Positions 23,355 through 35,812 of a DNA stretch of 64,000 nucleotides are shown here, in pieces (the first letter of the stretch is position 1; every line of letters starts with the position of its first letter). The position numbers and the translations under genes were made by a program. This stretch comes from Siderastrea radians. Its lineage: Eukaryota; Cnidaria; Anthozoa; Scleractinia; Rhizangiidae. The notes beneath the pieces were generated by a model. The model saw only the letters and a list, made by a program, of their open reading frames with translations. It was not told where the DNA came from and did not search any database. The stretch spans positions 4,453,959 to 4,517,958 of the forward strand of contig OZ024887.1 in assembly GCA_964017195.1 (NCBI GenBank), given 5' to 3'.

Positions 23355-26300
23355 ATGTTGCTTCAACAGTGTCTTGCGTGTAATACGTTGGTGAGTGAAA
23401 CCACACCGTGTTTTTCTCGCGTCTTAGGTACGTTGTACCCCGGCCCGTCTGCGGCATTCTAGGGTACGCAATATACAAACTTAAAATTTGCCTTATCTCT
23501 GAGGTTGTCGCGAGTTTAATGAACCGAAGACGGGGTACGGTGTTGTCTACGGAGCTCAGCTAATTTCAAGCAAATTGAATTTGTTTATCGAAAAAGTCCT
23601 CCATTTAAACTCCCACGGCTGATTGCAAAGCATAAATGTTTTCACGGATCTCTCAGGATTTTATTGGAGAGATAAGATTTATCTGAGTTCTGCTGAGTTA
23701 GCGTTTAATTAAAAACGAAATTGCAACTCAACAACATTTTTGTATGTGTGCTATATAGTTACAAACAATAAACTAAAGAAATGTAGCCTCGAAATTTTGC
23801 ACGAAAACAGGTTAGTTCTATTAGTTACATATTCTCTGAGGGATTTTACAAGATTGGTTACATGCTAAGCCTTAGAGTTTGTTAGCTGTTGACTGTTCTC
23901 TCTTTCCTATATGGCTGCATATTCTGTGCGGGATTTTACAAGATTGGTTACATGCTAAGCCTTAGAGTTAGCTGTTGACCGTTCTCTCTTTAGTTAACTG
24001 GGCCATCGAGAGTGTGTGTCTGTAAACACGTCTTGGAAGAAGCGAGTCGTTTCATAGGCGGCAAAAGGTTCTCAGGTAAGGAAGGTTCCAGCATATAATT
24101 TTTGACCTATGTTGAAAACATAGGGTCTTAGTCAGCGTGAAGTTTTTCGCTTTCTATGTTTGTTTGTTTGTTTGTATGTATGTATGTATGTATGTATTTT
24201 TGATCCGGGGGGGAAATCTCATGTGAGACGGGCGGGAATGCTCGTCGGAAAATTTAAATTAAAGCTATGCTAAAACAGACGGAGAACGCGAGACGACGTG
24301 CATCCATGCACCTTTCACATGGGAGTACACCCCCCGGGGGAATTTATGTGGCACTATGTGGCACCAATCAGATTGAGGCTACTAAGCTAAGAGTACATTC
24401 TACCAATGAAAGAGCTGGTTAGAATTCGCTTACTGAAGCTGAAGGTCAGACAAGGTTAAGCTTACCGGCCATGTCGAATGTACATATGGGGACGGAAACG
24501 ATCAGCGCAAATGTGCTTTTCTACTTTTACCTCTCGAATATTGTATTTTCAGTAAAGGCTTGGTGTGGTGGAATTGATGGTAATTTCCTAAAGCTATTGT
24601 AAGGGCAGGTAAAATTGAACTTTGTCGTGGCCAACGGTGGAACGTGAGTACTTGACAAAAACAATTACATGTAACATCGTTCCAAAAATAGACTTGTTGA
24701 CGAGAAACTGTAATTTAATTTGTTTTTTTATGATTTGTGTTATGAAACAGCTGTTTTGGTTATGTATCTTTTAGCAAGATGTTGATTGAAAAGATTGTAT
24801 CTGTGCTTGATACGGATAATTTTGACTGTACTTTGCAAGGTTTTTGAAACCGCTTTGTTTGGTAATTTGAAATTTATAGCGACGTGTTTATAAGATTGCA
24901 ATTTGCATAAATTAGCTTGTTTATTCAAGCGTGTCAGTAGGTTTTTAAACCTGTTTTCTCTTCCCAAAATGCGGTTTAGTTTTAGTTTACGATGTTGTGA
25001 CCATGATTTATATCAGTCACATCCACAGATTTTCCAGCCGACATAGAAATGATTTCTTTCTTGGTTTTATCATATACGGGAACATATGGTTTTTGAATTT
25101 TTTTAGCGACGTGTTTAAGATAGCAATTTGCATAGATTAGCTTGTTCAAGCGTGTCTGTAGGTTTATAAACCTGTAATGTATACGGTAACATAGCGAGTT
25201 CAAGGTACGCTCAAGCTCGGAAACTTCGTTAACTGCAAAACCAAAATGTACTTTTGAATCGTCTGGCAAAGGAATGTGAAATACTCCCAGAAGGTGCGAA
25301 TCTTTCTGTCGAAATTGTTCGAGAATTCCTTACAGCGGGGCATTTTTTGGAGAACTCGGCCAGCTGCTGGCCATGTCATCTTAACACGACAAAAAGTGAA
25401 AAGTCCTAAAAAGTACAACAAATCACAGTTTACTTAAAGCAAAAAAAATACCAGTCTGCGTAGTCTGCATGGTCTGCAGTCTGCACAGTCTGCAGGCTAC
25501 ATTTTAACATGACCGCAATGACTGTCCTCTCCTCAAATTATTATCTACTACACTTATTTCTTTCACATCTTGTTGTGAGCTGGATTTATATTCTTCAGTA
25601 ATATGCAGACAATCATTAGTTGACCTTAACTGAGGTTTCAGTTTTAAATTTAATTTGAAGTTTTTATGCAGTCGTTTTGTTCTAGTGTCAGTTTGACTTT
25701 TTAGCCTGTAGCCTACTAGCCCGATGGTTGCTCTATCTCCAATTTTGGTCCAACTGGGTTTTTAGCGGGATGTTTTTTTGCATTCCAAGGGTAAACGAAA
25801 GTAAACGAAGCTGAGTAAACGAAAAAGCTGTTTTAGGCCTACTTCAGACGCCGTACCTCTCATGGGCCGTACCAAATACATTTTCGCTCCTAGGTCGTAT
25901 TTAAGTGGCAAACTTTGCCGTACTCTGAGATTTTGGCTTGCCTAATTGAAATCTGTCGAAAAAACTCATTTGGACACCGTACAACTGCCAAAAAACTACG
26001 TACTACTTGGTACGACACATGGGAGGTGCGGCGTCTGAACTGGGCTTTATGCACTCAGGTGCTATAGTGGAGGGGGGAAGTATTTACAAGAATAATCGCG
26101 TGTTGTTTTGTCCTCAGAGTATGTCTTAAAAATCGCAAATAAGCGAGGATAAGACTTGTCATTTCAACATAGGTCAAGCACGCAATGCGTGCCTATGTTT
26201 TTTTATGTTTGTTATTTGTTTGTTTTTCAGTTTCAAGCAAAAGCATTCTTTCGTTTGTCTCGACAAGTATTTTGCGACCTGGCCATCCCCGATTGCTCGC

Positions 26301-26454
26301 TCCTCTCCCTCAATACGATTGACGGTTCCTCCTAACTCTGATTGTGTGATGAAAGTGAAGTTGAGAATTTTCTTATCACATCTCACTAGGATTTCCAAGA
26401 GTTGCAAAAGTCGTAATGTACCAATGAATCAAACCTCTCTTTCGTTTTGGGCGG

Positions 26455-26543
<89 letters not shown>

Positions 26544-27892
26544 ATTATTCTCCTAACTGATCTCTAAGGTATTGAATCTTTTCAATATATTTCCATGTGA
26601 TTGACATGCACTGCAGGTACACCAGCTCATCTGACTCGTTTGTTACTCGTTTTCGTTCCAACAGAATACCGCGCTGAGTTGTATTTTCGTCTAGAAACTA
26701 AAAAGACGAGGGAAGAAGCGAGAGAAAACAAACCACAGAGGAACGGTCACCCACGGCCGCTCAGAGAGCCGAAGGTAATCATACATACAAATCATAATGT
26801 TTGGCGACGTACTTTCGGCGACCTTGGGTGCAAAATGTTTTGTATTGACGCGATGAATTTGTCTTCCAGCCTCGTTCCCAGTGGTTCTTCATCACTCCAC
26901 GCACTGGAGGAAACGAGGACCTGAAAACATGATGGTTGAAAACGGATAGTTTTTCCTCTTCATTTGTGAGGGGGAGGGAAGGGTGGTGTTACCGTATCCT
27001 TTACTTACCCCGGTTCTCCTCGGCAGTTCCCAGCTGTTTTGGTACCAGTACGTCGCGATTTTTCGTTTCCTCTATTTTCATTTTCTTCGATTTTACAAAT
27101 GCTGTTTTACTCCCCGAACACACCCCCTTGCTTAGCGCTTCACACCCCTCCCCTTCGCCATCTTTTACCAATCTTCAGCAGTTTGTTTTCTCTCATTTCA
27201 AACTGTCCATGGGACAAACAAGGTAGTCAGTAACGAGCTTGCTCCACTGGCTGATGACGAATTCTCGTGTGACTGCAAGAACGGATCGCCAGAAAGAGTG
27301 TTGATTACAACCTGATTATCCGGACTTAGCGGGACTATCAAAAAAAGTCCGGATAATCGAGAGTCCAGATAAGCAGAAGAGTGAATAAACTGGACACACC
27401 ATGAAACAAGATCACAGTTTAGGCGGGCAATCATCTTGGTTATGTTTTTTTTTAAGGAAACTGTATTCACAGATGGCTAAAAATAGCTCCATCCTTGAGT
27501 TCATCTTTTCTGATAATGTCCTCAATCATTTTTCACAGGAGAATAACCACTTAGAAAAGTTCATAGATAAACAGGGATAACTGAGAAAAGTCCGAATACT
27601 TCAGGTTTGACTTAAAATAGTTGTGGATTAAATCAAAGCTCGTGTTTTCCTGTTTTTAATACAGAACGGGTTTGCGACAAGTCACACTTCACTGAAACGG
27701 AAAAGAAGAAAACGATTATCTTGTTTACCATCAAATCTGTCCTCTAGGCTAAAGAAGCCTCCAAACAGACCAAATATGGTACCACCAGAACTGATGGATA
27801 GATTGTCAAGTGCGCTCCAGGAGATAAACCGAAAAATAACCGCACAGAACATCATTTGGCTGGCATTGCAAACTGAGAGGACAATCAGTTGA
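23355..27892 (+). CDS. UPF0547 (C16orf87-like) zinc-ribbon protein, copy D
   Basis: Four-exon model: 23355-23390, 23994-24075, 26665-26774, 27665-27892 (TGA), with phases and lengths identical to gene A, giving 151 residues. Exons 1 and 3 encode the same residues as in A. Exon 2 differs at several residues, including Gly23 to Lys, so the ribbon knuckle reads C-V-C-K-H instead of C-V-C-G-H. As in A, the third Cys is Ser17. Exon 4 has a few substitutions (for example LSSALQEINRKI) and no stop. Intron 2 is swollen from 0.46 to about 2.6 kb by a TIR insertion and a longer ATT array. The reading frame is intact, but loss of one ligand and of the invariant Gly makes the ribbon suspect. Confidence 0.75.
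24102..26200. mobile_element. 2.1 kb TIR insertion in intron 2 of gene D
   Basis: This segment is absent from the matching intron of gene A. It starts TTGACCTATGTTGAAA and ends with the complement TTTCAACATAGGTCAA (26162-26177) followed by GCACGCAATGCGTGCCTATG, itself a hairpin; the left end lacks this extra piece. It contains a (TATG)n run near 24170-24196. A minus-strand reading frame, 25320-24982, includes GILEQFRQKDSHLLGVFHIP and may be a remnant of an element-encoded protein of unrecognised family. An 80-bp internal direct repeat lies at about 24870-24955 and 25090-25175. A transposase could not be identified. Confidence 0.7.
26455..26551 (+). repeat. (ATT)n/(ATC)n microsatellite in intron 2 of gene D
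   Basis: About 95 bp of trinucleotide repeats with an internal TCATTA stretch. The same array in gene A is about 50 bp, showing expansion or contraction since duplication. Confidence 0.9.
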
Positions 27893-28845
27893 GCATAAAT
27901 AAAGAGGGAAATGAGGGAAACTTCATGACTAGCTATGATCTTGCTTTGCATGATAGAAGAGAAGACTCGCAGCGAGGATGATGATCAGTTTACTATGCTT
28001 CGCTGGTATTAAACAGCTCTATTCCTATACAATACGTTATACTGGAGAGTGCTAAGGTGAATGAAATTAAAGAGTAGCAGTGGAGAAAAACAACGGCTTC
28101 ACACACGGAACGAAGTCCATGTATGTTAACGTTAACAATTTGATATATTTAAGGATGACTCATGCCCTGGATCCAAACTCACAACCAAAATTAATAAATT
28201 TTGACAGTTGAACAAATGAAGATTCATTTATTCCTTTTTATTTCCACCTGCCTTTTTATTTCCACTTTACTGCCCTAACCTGCGATCAGGCTCTGTTTTC
28301 GTTTCGCTCGGTGAAACATTCAGGCGGGACGCGCGAAACGAAAAATAGAGCCTGATACAATTCTTCTACGGAACGTCTGCCGCCCACTTTTTTGATTGAT
28401 TGACGTTCAACAAAACAGCCAATCAAAATTTCTTCTGCTTGCACGATCCTCGGTATACAAATTTCCCATAACAGCAATTCGCAGAAAGTCACGTAAATGT
28501 CGGCAAAATAAGAAAATCATAGGCTACGATATATCTTCTAGGTAAAAGCACTCAAATTTACACGATTGCCAACTTGAAGGTTCCGGTACTGTACATGGTT
28601 GCTCTGTCTGAGCTGAAACTGAATAAAAATTCGAAACACGACGAGGTTGTCATGTACCAAAAATGCTGCATGCTTGAATCATTTCCCATTTCAGGTGGTC
28701 TCCGGAAATATTCTCTTCCCATTTGTCACCGATTTTCTGCGTGAAAAACCTTGGGCAATTAAGAGAAATACCTTCAGTTTCATTCGTTAGAATATGAGAT
28801 ATAAATAAAACCGTTTATAAGCAAAGGAGTATTTTGTAATTTAAG

Positions 28846-31031
28846 ACTGAGTCCACCAGAGGACCAGGCAGGGGTGATACATGCTATCTCTCCGATTTGG
28901 ATAAAACTTGGCCAGATTAAAGGACTTATCCAAAAACTCTTAAAGACAAAGTGTGTCGGCTTTGCGACTTTTTCCTTGGGAGTTAGACCACCCCCCCTGG
29001 TTTTTGGCCCCAAATCCCAAAAATTCCAGCAAAATAAGCATCAAAATTAAACATGGCTCCTCGTTACAGAATACAATGAATTTTATTTGTGTTAAACATA
29101 ATTAAAGACTGGACCTGTGTTAGCTTACGTCCGCAGTTTCAAGTGATTTGGAATGACAGGTGTCAATCAAAAGCTTTCAATGCTTACCCATGTCACGAAA
29201 GATTTAGCAATGAGGTAAAATACCTAAACTTCTGATCTAAATATCGCCAAAGTGCAACCTTCTTTTTCAAAACGATTTTTATCACAGTTCAGAACCGTCC
29301 TTGAGCTGATAAAATCGTAAATAAAATTTTTGGCATCTGTTACGTTTTTGCGACAAAAGCCGTTTGAGCAGTGTGACTAGAGGCCGCTTCCAACAAAGAG
29401 AGAAGGGGCAAATCTAAGAAAGTAAACAATAACAGAGTCAGTTTACGAACGTAATTTCTCAGTTAATGAGATAGAAAATATCCGTAAATACTAGTTACAG
29501 TAGTTAAAACTCGCTGGAGGCAATATTCATTGCAATACACCTCAAAGTACCCGGGAAAGTAACAGTAATAACGCCGAATTTTACTCTTACAGTCTGAATA
29601 TAGGAATGAACAGTCATGTTATTTGAATTCTAAAGCATCGAGGTGTTACATACGAATTTCCCTGGCCGCTGTCTTGTTGTTTAGATCGCTCTTGATACCC
29701 TGCTGAACTAGCACAGCTCGCGTACTCGACCTTTCAGTTAGTTCTTGTCAACACTTACATCACACGCTGTATATAAACACATCAATCGTAAGTCGTATTC
29801 ATCCCTGGCATTATTGGTTTTCCTTATATATAGACTCCTGGGCTCACATTTGGGATTATCCATTCCATTTTGGTTCAATCAAGCGTTAAATTTTTGATTT
29901 ACCTGCATAGGAAAGCAGTTATACACTGACGATATCGAGACTGTCGAAACTGAATGCGTGGGAACATGAGCCCAGGACCAGGTCAGCGGCAGATACAATT
30001 ACTAAAGGCTGTTATCGTTTGTAACAAATCGCAAGTTGAAAAACGTCAAAAAATATTTAAGTTTAGTGAAAACTATGTTTTACTGTCCATTTAACATGGA
30101 GCTTTGTCTTCCAGTTTAGTGCAAAGATAATTCATTACATAAATTACGTACATGTACCGGTTATGCGTGACACTTGACCTAGTTACATGATGATGTAAAA
30201 TCACAATGAAACTTGCAGTATTGCGTTACAGATAGAGTCCTGAACTGACGCATTGGCTTATCCATTCGATTTGGGGTCTCACAAACGTTAAATTATTGAT
30301 TTAGCTACATCAGCATGTAAGCAAACTCCACAGATTTTCGAAAACTGCAAGCCTGTTTGCAAATACGTAACTGAACTTTGGTCAGCGGTAGTTACACTGA
30401 ATTGCTGGAAACAAATAAATCAGAGGTAACAATCGACTGTACTAGAAACAGAAAAAAATCAATTTGTTAAAGAATAATGATAAAAGTCATGAAATGAATA
30501 ATTCGCCTTTCGGTTCAATTTCGTGTGATAAATGAATTCTAGGAAATGAAATCTAGCTGTACAGCAAATACAGCAAAGAACAGGGCGAGAACGTGATTAG
30601 AGAACGTAACGTCTCAGGAGCACCCAACAAGAAAATTTTAGCAAAATACTTGAAATATCATTTTCTGCTTTCTTAGACTTGTTTAAGGGCTTTTTAAAGG
30701 AATATTTGCGTCAGCTAATACAGATTGATCTGTTTGGCATTCTTAGCTGAAAAATTAGGCCGCAGAAACAGAATCCAATCCGCCGAGTTTCCGAGCTGCT
30801 GAAAGCTCTCCGAAAATGCTAGCTGACCTTAGTTTACACCTTAGTTTGGCCTTCTCGTATTAGAAAGGGAATACATTTTCCAATATAATTGTCTTAAACA
30901 GATGGGGCATTTGAGACTTTTTTTGTCTCAAACAGAGTCACACCAGGTTTTCGGATCTCTAGCAGCATCACTCCATATAAACTTCAGAAAAGTACAGCCT
31001 CCCATCCCCCACCCCTCCAGCAAAGACAACA
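28846..31031 (+). repeat. Left arm of long inverted repeat
   Basis: From GACTGAGTCCACCAGAGGAC to CAAAGACAACAC this arm reads as the reverse complement of 32520-35812, with local gaps. The two arms lack each other's younger insertions. The mirrored ORFs at both ends (starting MGPKTRGGGLTPKEK) are products of the symmetry and have no recognised function. Confidence 0.8.
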
Positions 31032-31206
31032 CTGAAACATTTGACTTATCCATTCGAACTTAGGGTCTCACAAACGTTAAAGTATTGATTTAGTTGGATC
31101 AGCATGCAAGCAAACTCCACAGATTTTCGAAAACTGCAAGCCTGTTTGCAAATACATGACTGAACTTTGGTCAGCGGTAGTTACACTGAATTGCCGGAAA
31201 CAAATA

Positions 31207-31809
31207 CAGTGGAATCCCGATTTTTCGAACCTCCTAGGAAACGAAAATTGGTTAAAAAAATCGGGAGTTCGAAAAATCGAAGGTATCACGAAATCACGCT
31301 TGATTTACGAGGGATTGTTTTATAAAAATCGGGAAAGGAAACAGAAATTCCACGGCACTCTTGCTAACTTTATAGCTTTCATTTAAATGGTCACACGTTA
31401 AATTTTCACTTGACTCAAAGTTAGAACCACCGTATAGATATAACAAACAGTGCCCACAGGAAAGCGAGGCCTAATGAGTGGCCATTCAAATGAAAGGCAC
31501 TGTGCAGTACTTTCCTTGGTACTGTTTACTGTATTATGGAAGGTGGTTCTACCTTTTGCGTCGCTGAGACGTGCGATCATTTAAATATAAGCTACTGAGT
31601 AGTACTTTAAAAATTTCGTACGGGTTCGGGAAATCGAAGGTAAATTTCTTATGAGTCTCTTCCATGGGAGGCAAGAATTGGTTCGAAATATCGGGAGTTT
31701 CGAAAAATCGAGGGTTAAAAAAAACGGGAGATAACAAAAGAAACGTGCCATGGTTTGAAAAATCGAGAGGTTAAAAAAATCGAGGGTTTAAACAGTCGGA
31801 ATTCCACTG
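31207..31809. mobile_element. pogo/Tigger-like MITE, TA target duplication
   Basis: Ends CAGTGGAAT(C/T)CCGA and TCGGAATTCCACTG are flanked by TA on both sides. The interior is rich in TCGAAAAATCGA/TCGGGAGTTCGAAA motifs and non-coding. An empty version of the same flanking sequence (GGAAACAAATAAATCAGAGG) is present near 30407-30426, where a single TA stands in place of the 603-bp insert. The termini resemble pogo/Tigger families, which insert at TA. Confidence 0.8.
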
Positions 31810-32179
31810 TAAATCAGAGGTAACAATCGACTGCACTGCAAAGAGAAAAGGTTAATTTGTAAAAAAATAATTATAAAAGTATCATTGCTTGGCGATTTTA
31901 ACTTTATTAACCAATTATAAGACGGAGAAGCAGACCTACAGAAATGAAAAATGTGCTAAAAGTGGCACTATTGACCACTATTGTGCAATGAATGAATGCT
32001 GCTGCAGTGTTGATTAGGGACGATCCCAGGGGCGGGGCATTTGCCCTCTTCCTTTGTCCCACCGCGGGGCATTTGGCAGACCCCCGGAAAGTGGCCATCC
32101 AAGAAAAAATGGTAATGCTGGGGTGAGAGGGGGGGGGGGAGCTGGGTGCAGCTGGAATTGACCGATGCATAAATCCGAA

Positions 32180-32830
32180 TATCTCAGGCGAGGTTAGGCC
32201 TTCCAAACAGAAATTCCCCGAAAGGAACCGTTGGCCGAATGAGAGGGAGGTACTACTCCCACAATTGAACAATATATGGGCGCACCGCATGTCAAAGTTT
32301 AGATTTGGCCTTCCCGTATTAGAAAGGAAATACATTTTACCAATATAATTGTCGTAAGCAGATGGGGCATTCGAGACTTTTTTTTGTCTCAAACAGATCT
32401 AGGGTCACACCAGGTTTTTGGATCTCTAGCAGCATCACTTCCATATAAACTTGCCTAGATATAATTCTCCGATTGCACGCTGATAGTTGTGAAGGCCTGT
32501 TGTTATCTTTGGCAGAGTGTTGTCTTTGGTGGAGGGGTGGGGGATGGGAGGCTGTACTTTTCTGAAGTTTATATGGAGTGATGCTGCTAGAGATTCGAAA
32601 ACCTGGTGTGACTCTGTTTGAGACCAAAAAAGTCTCAAATGCCCCATCTGTTTAAGACAATTATATTGGTAAAATGTATTCCCTTTCTAATACGGGAAGG
32701 CCAAATCTAAACTTTGACACGTGGTACGCCCATATATTATTCAATTGTGGGAGTAGTACCCCCTCTTATTCGACCAACGGTTCCTTTCGGGGAATATCTG
32801 TTCGGAAGGCCTAACCTCGCCTGAGATATT
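32180..32830. repeat. Central hairpin of the 8.3 kb element
   Basis: About 270 bp on each side of a loop at 32450-32570 are inverted copies (GGAACCGTTGG..., GTATTAGAAAGG..., GATGGGGCATT... and their complements). This is an inner fold-back within the larger inverted repeat and contains copies of the GGGGCACCC-type MITE ends. Confidence 0.7.
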
Positions 32831-35812
32831 CGGATTTAACTGCAATGAAAGACAAAGGTTTCTTTAGCGAAACATCACCTTAGACTTAAGCAAGAACAGG
32901 ACTTATTAGTCCCTATTGTTTTCGGAGGGACAAATATGTCGTTCAGAGAGCAAACTAAGGTCAGCTAGCATTTTTGGAGAGCTTTCAGCAGCTCGGAAAC
33001 TCGGTGGATTGGATTCTTTTTCTGCGGCCTAATTTTTCAGCTAAGAATGCCAAACAGATCAATCTGTATTAGCTGACGCAAATATGCCTTTAAAAAGCCC
33101 TTAAACAAGTCTAAGAAAGCAGAAAATGATATTTCAAGTATTTTGCTAAAATTTTCTTGTTGGGTGCTCCTGAGACGTTACGTTCTCTAATCACGTTCTC
33201 GCCCTGTTCTTTGCTGTATTTGCTGTACAGCTAGATTTCATTTCCTAGAATTCATTGATCACACGAAATTGAACCGAAAGGCGAATTATTCATTTCATGA
33301 CTTTTATCATTATTCTTTAACAAATTGATTTTTTCTGTTTCTAGTACAGTCCATTGTTACCTCTGATTTATTTGTTTCCAGCAATTCAGTGTAACTACCG
33401 CTGACCAAAGTTCAGTTACGTATTTGCAAACAGGCTTGCAGTTTTCGAAAATCTGTGGAGTTTGCTTGCATGCTGATGTAGCTAAATCAATAATTTAACG
33501 TTTGTGAGACCCCAAATCGAATGGATAAGCCAATGCGTCAATTCAGGACTCTATCTGTAACGCAGTACTGCAAGTTTCATTGTGATTTCACATCATCATG
33601 TAACTAGGTCAAGTGTCACGCATAACCGGTACATGTACGTAATTTATGTAATGAATTATCTTTGCACTAAACTGGAAGACAAAGCTCCATGTTAAATGGA
33701 CAGTAAAACATAGTTTTCACTAAACTTAAATATTTTTTGACGTTTTTCAACTTGCGATTTGTTACAAACGATAACAGCCTTTAGTAATTGTATCTGCCGC
33801 TGACCTGGTCCTGGGCTCATGTTCCCACGCATTCAGTTTCGACAGTCTCGATATCTTCAGTGTATACTTGCTTTCCTATGCAGGTAAATAAAAAATGTAA
33901 CGCTTTATTGAACCAAAATGGAATGGATAATCCCAAATGTGAGCCCAGGAGTCTATATATCAGGAAAAACAATAATGCCAGGGATGAATACGACTTACGA
34001 TTGATGTGTTTATATACAGCGTGTGATGTAAGTGTTGACAAGAACTACTACCATTTTCGTTCAACCCTGAAGCGTGACGATTTTTTCGCGTATGTTTACG
34101 TTTTAAACGTAACGGTTTTGTCTGGTTACGTGTCACTTTAGGCAATGAAACCTTGTCGGTTATGTCGCGAAACTGACAAGGTTCTTGGCGCCATTCGAAC
34201 ATGTTTTGTTCACGTGCTCTGAGACTTTTCAGGTTTTGCCGCATGAAAGTCTTTCTTTTTGGCAGTGAAGGAGATGAGAAAAGTTAACAAGTTTGGAAGG
34301 AGTTACCGTCCAGAAGTCGCTTTAGATCAAGATTTAAAATGCTCCATCATTGACAGAATGTTTTTTTAATATCAGTGAGGGACTGAGTGAAGGGGGTGAA
34401 CAAGTTACGGGTAAAATTCCGCGGAGTTTTAGACAATTTGCGAACGAGTTGCGTGACTGTAAACACCACAAAATCTGTATGGCACAGATACTGCGACGAA
34501 ATGCAAAAATTAGCAAAGCCTAAAGAGGCCTGACATCTGAAAAATTACGGGAAGATGACCTTGAACTCATCGAAGTATTGAAAGTCCACTACTGATCTAT
34601 CTCCCTTTCCCAAATCACCGAGGAGTTGGTGCAGTTTGGAGCACAACAAATTTCAATGTTGGCCGTTTCGCGGATCATAAAGTTTCAAAGCACGTGAACA
34701 AAACATGCTCAAGTGCACGGAAAACCTGAAAAGTCTCAGAGCACGTGAACAAAACATGTTCGAATGGCGCCAAGAACCTTGTCAGTTTCGCGACATAACC
34801 GACAAGGTTTCATTGCCTAAAGTGACACGTAACCAGACAAAACCGTTACGTTTAAAACGTAAACATACGCGAAAAAATCGTCACGCTTCAGGGTTGAACG
34901 AAAATGGTAGTAACTGAAAGGTCGAGTACGCGAGCTGTGCTAGTTCAGCAGGGTATCAAGAGCGATCTAAACAACAAGTCAGCGGCCAGGGAAATTCGTA
35001 TGTAACACCTCGATGCTTTAGAATTCAAATAACATGACTGTTCATTCCTATATTCAGACTGTAAGAGTAAAATTCGGCGTTATTACTGTTACTTTCCCGG
35101 GTACTTTGAGGTGTATATTGCAATGAATATTGCCTCCAGCGAGTTTTAACTACTATAACTAGTATTTACGGATATTTTCTATCTCATTAACTGAGAAATT
35201 ACGTTCGTAAACTGACTCTGTTATTGTTTACTTTCTTAGATTTGCCCCTTCTCTCTTTGTTGGAAGCGGCCTCTAGTCACACTGCTCAAACGGCTTTTGT
35301 CGCAAAAACGTAACAGATGCCAAAAATTTTATTTACGATTTTATCAGCTCAAGGATGGTTCTGGACTGTGATAAAAATCGTTTTGAAAAAGAAGGTTGCA
35401 CTTTGGCGATATTTAGATCAGAAGTTTAGGTATTTTACCTCATTGCTAAATCTTTCGTGACATGGGTAAGCATTGAAAGCTTTTGATTGGCACCTGTCAC
35501 TCCAAATCACTTGAAACTGCGGATGCAAGCTAACACAGGTCCAGTCTTTAATTATGTCGAACACAAATGAAATTCATTGTATTCTGTAACGAGGAGCGAT
35601 GTTTAATTTTGATGCTTATTTTGCTGGAATTTTTGGGATTTGGGGCCAAAAACCAGGGGGGGTGGTCTAACTCCCAAGGAAAAAGTCGCAAAGCCGACAC
35701 ACTTTGTCTTTAAGAGTTTTTGGATAAGCCCTTTAATCTGGCCAAGTTTCATCCAAATCGGAGAGATAGCATGTGTCACCCCTGCCTGGTCCTCTGGTGG
35801 ACTCAGTCATTC
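32520..35812 (-). repeat. Right arm of long inverted repeat
   Basis: Inverted copy of 28846-31031. It is longer because it carries the nested element at 34048-34910 and about 250 bp of MITE-like sequence near 32700-32960 missing from the left arm. Confidence 0.8.
34048..34910 (+). mobile_element. Tc1-like element remnant with ~190-bp TIRs, TA target duplication
   Basis: The element begins CTACCATTTTCGTTCAACCC and its first ~190 bp recur inverted at 34720-34910 almost without change; both ends abut TA. The opposite arm of the long inverted repeat shows the clean empty site (AAGAACTAACTGAAAGG, inverted, near 29738). Between the TIRs, in broken frames, the plus strand reads GRSYRPEVALDQDLKCSIID, then a segment with SVWHRYCDEMQKLAKPK, then LREDDLELIEVLKVHY, a stop, and SISLSQITEELVQFG. 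This resembles the N-terminal paired-type helix-turn-helix half of Tc1-like transposases. There is no catalytic domain. Confidence 0.75.
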
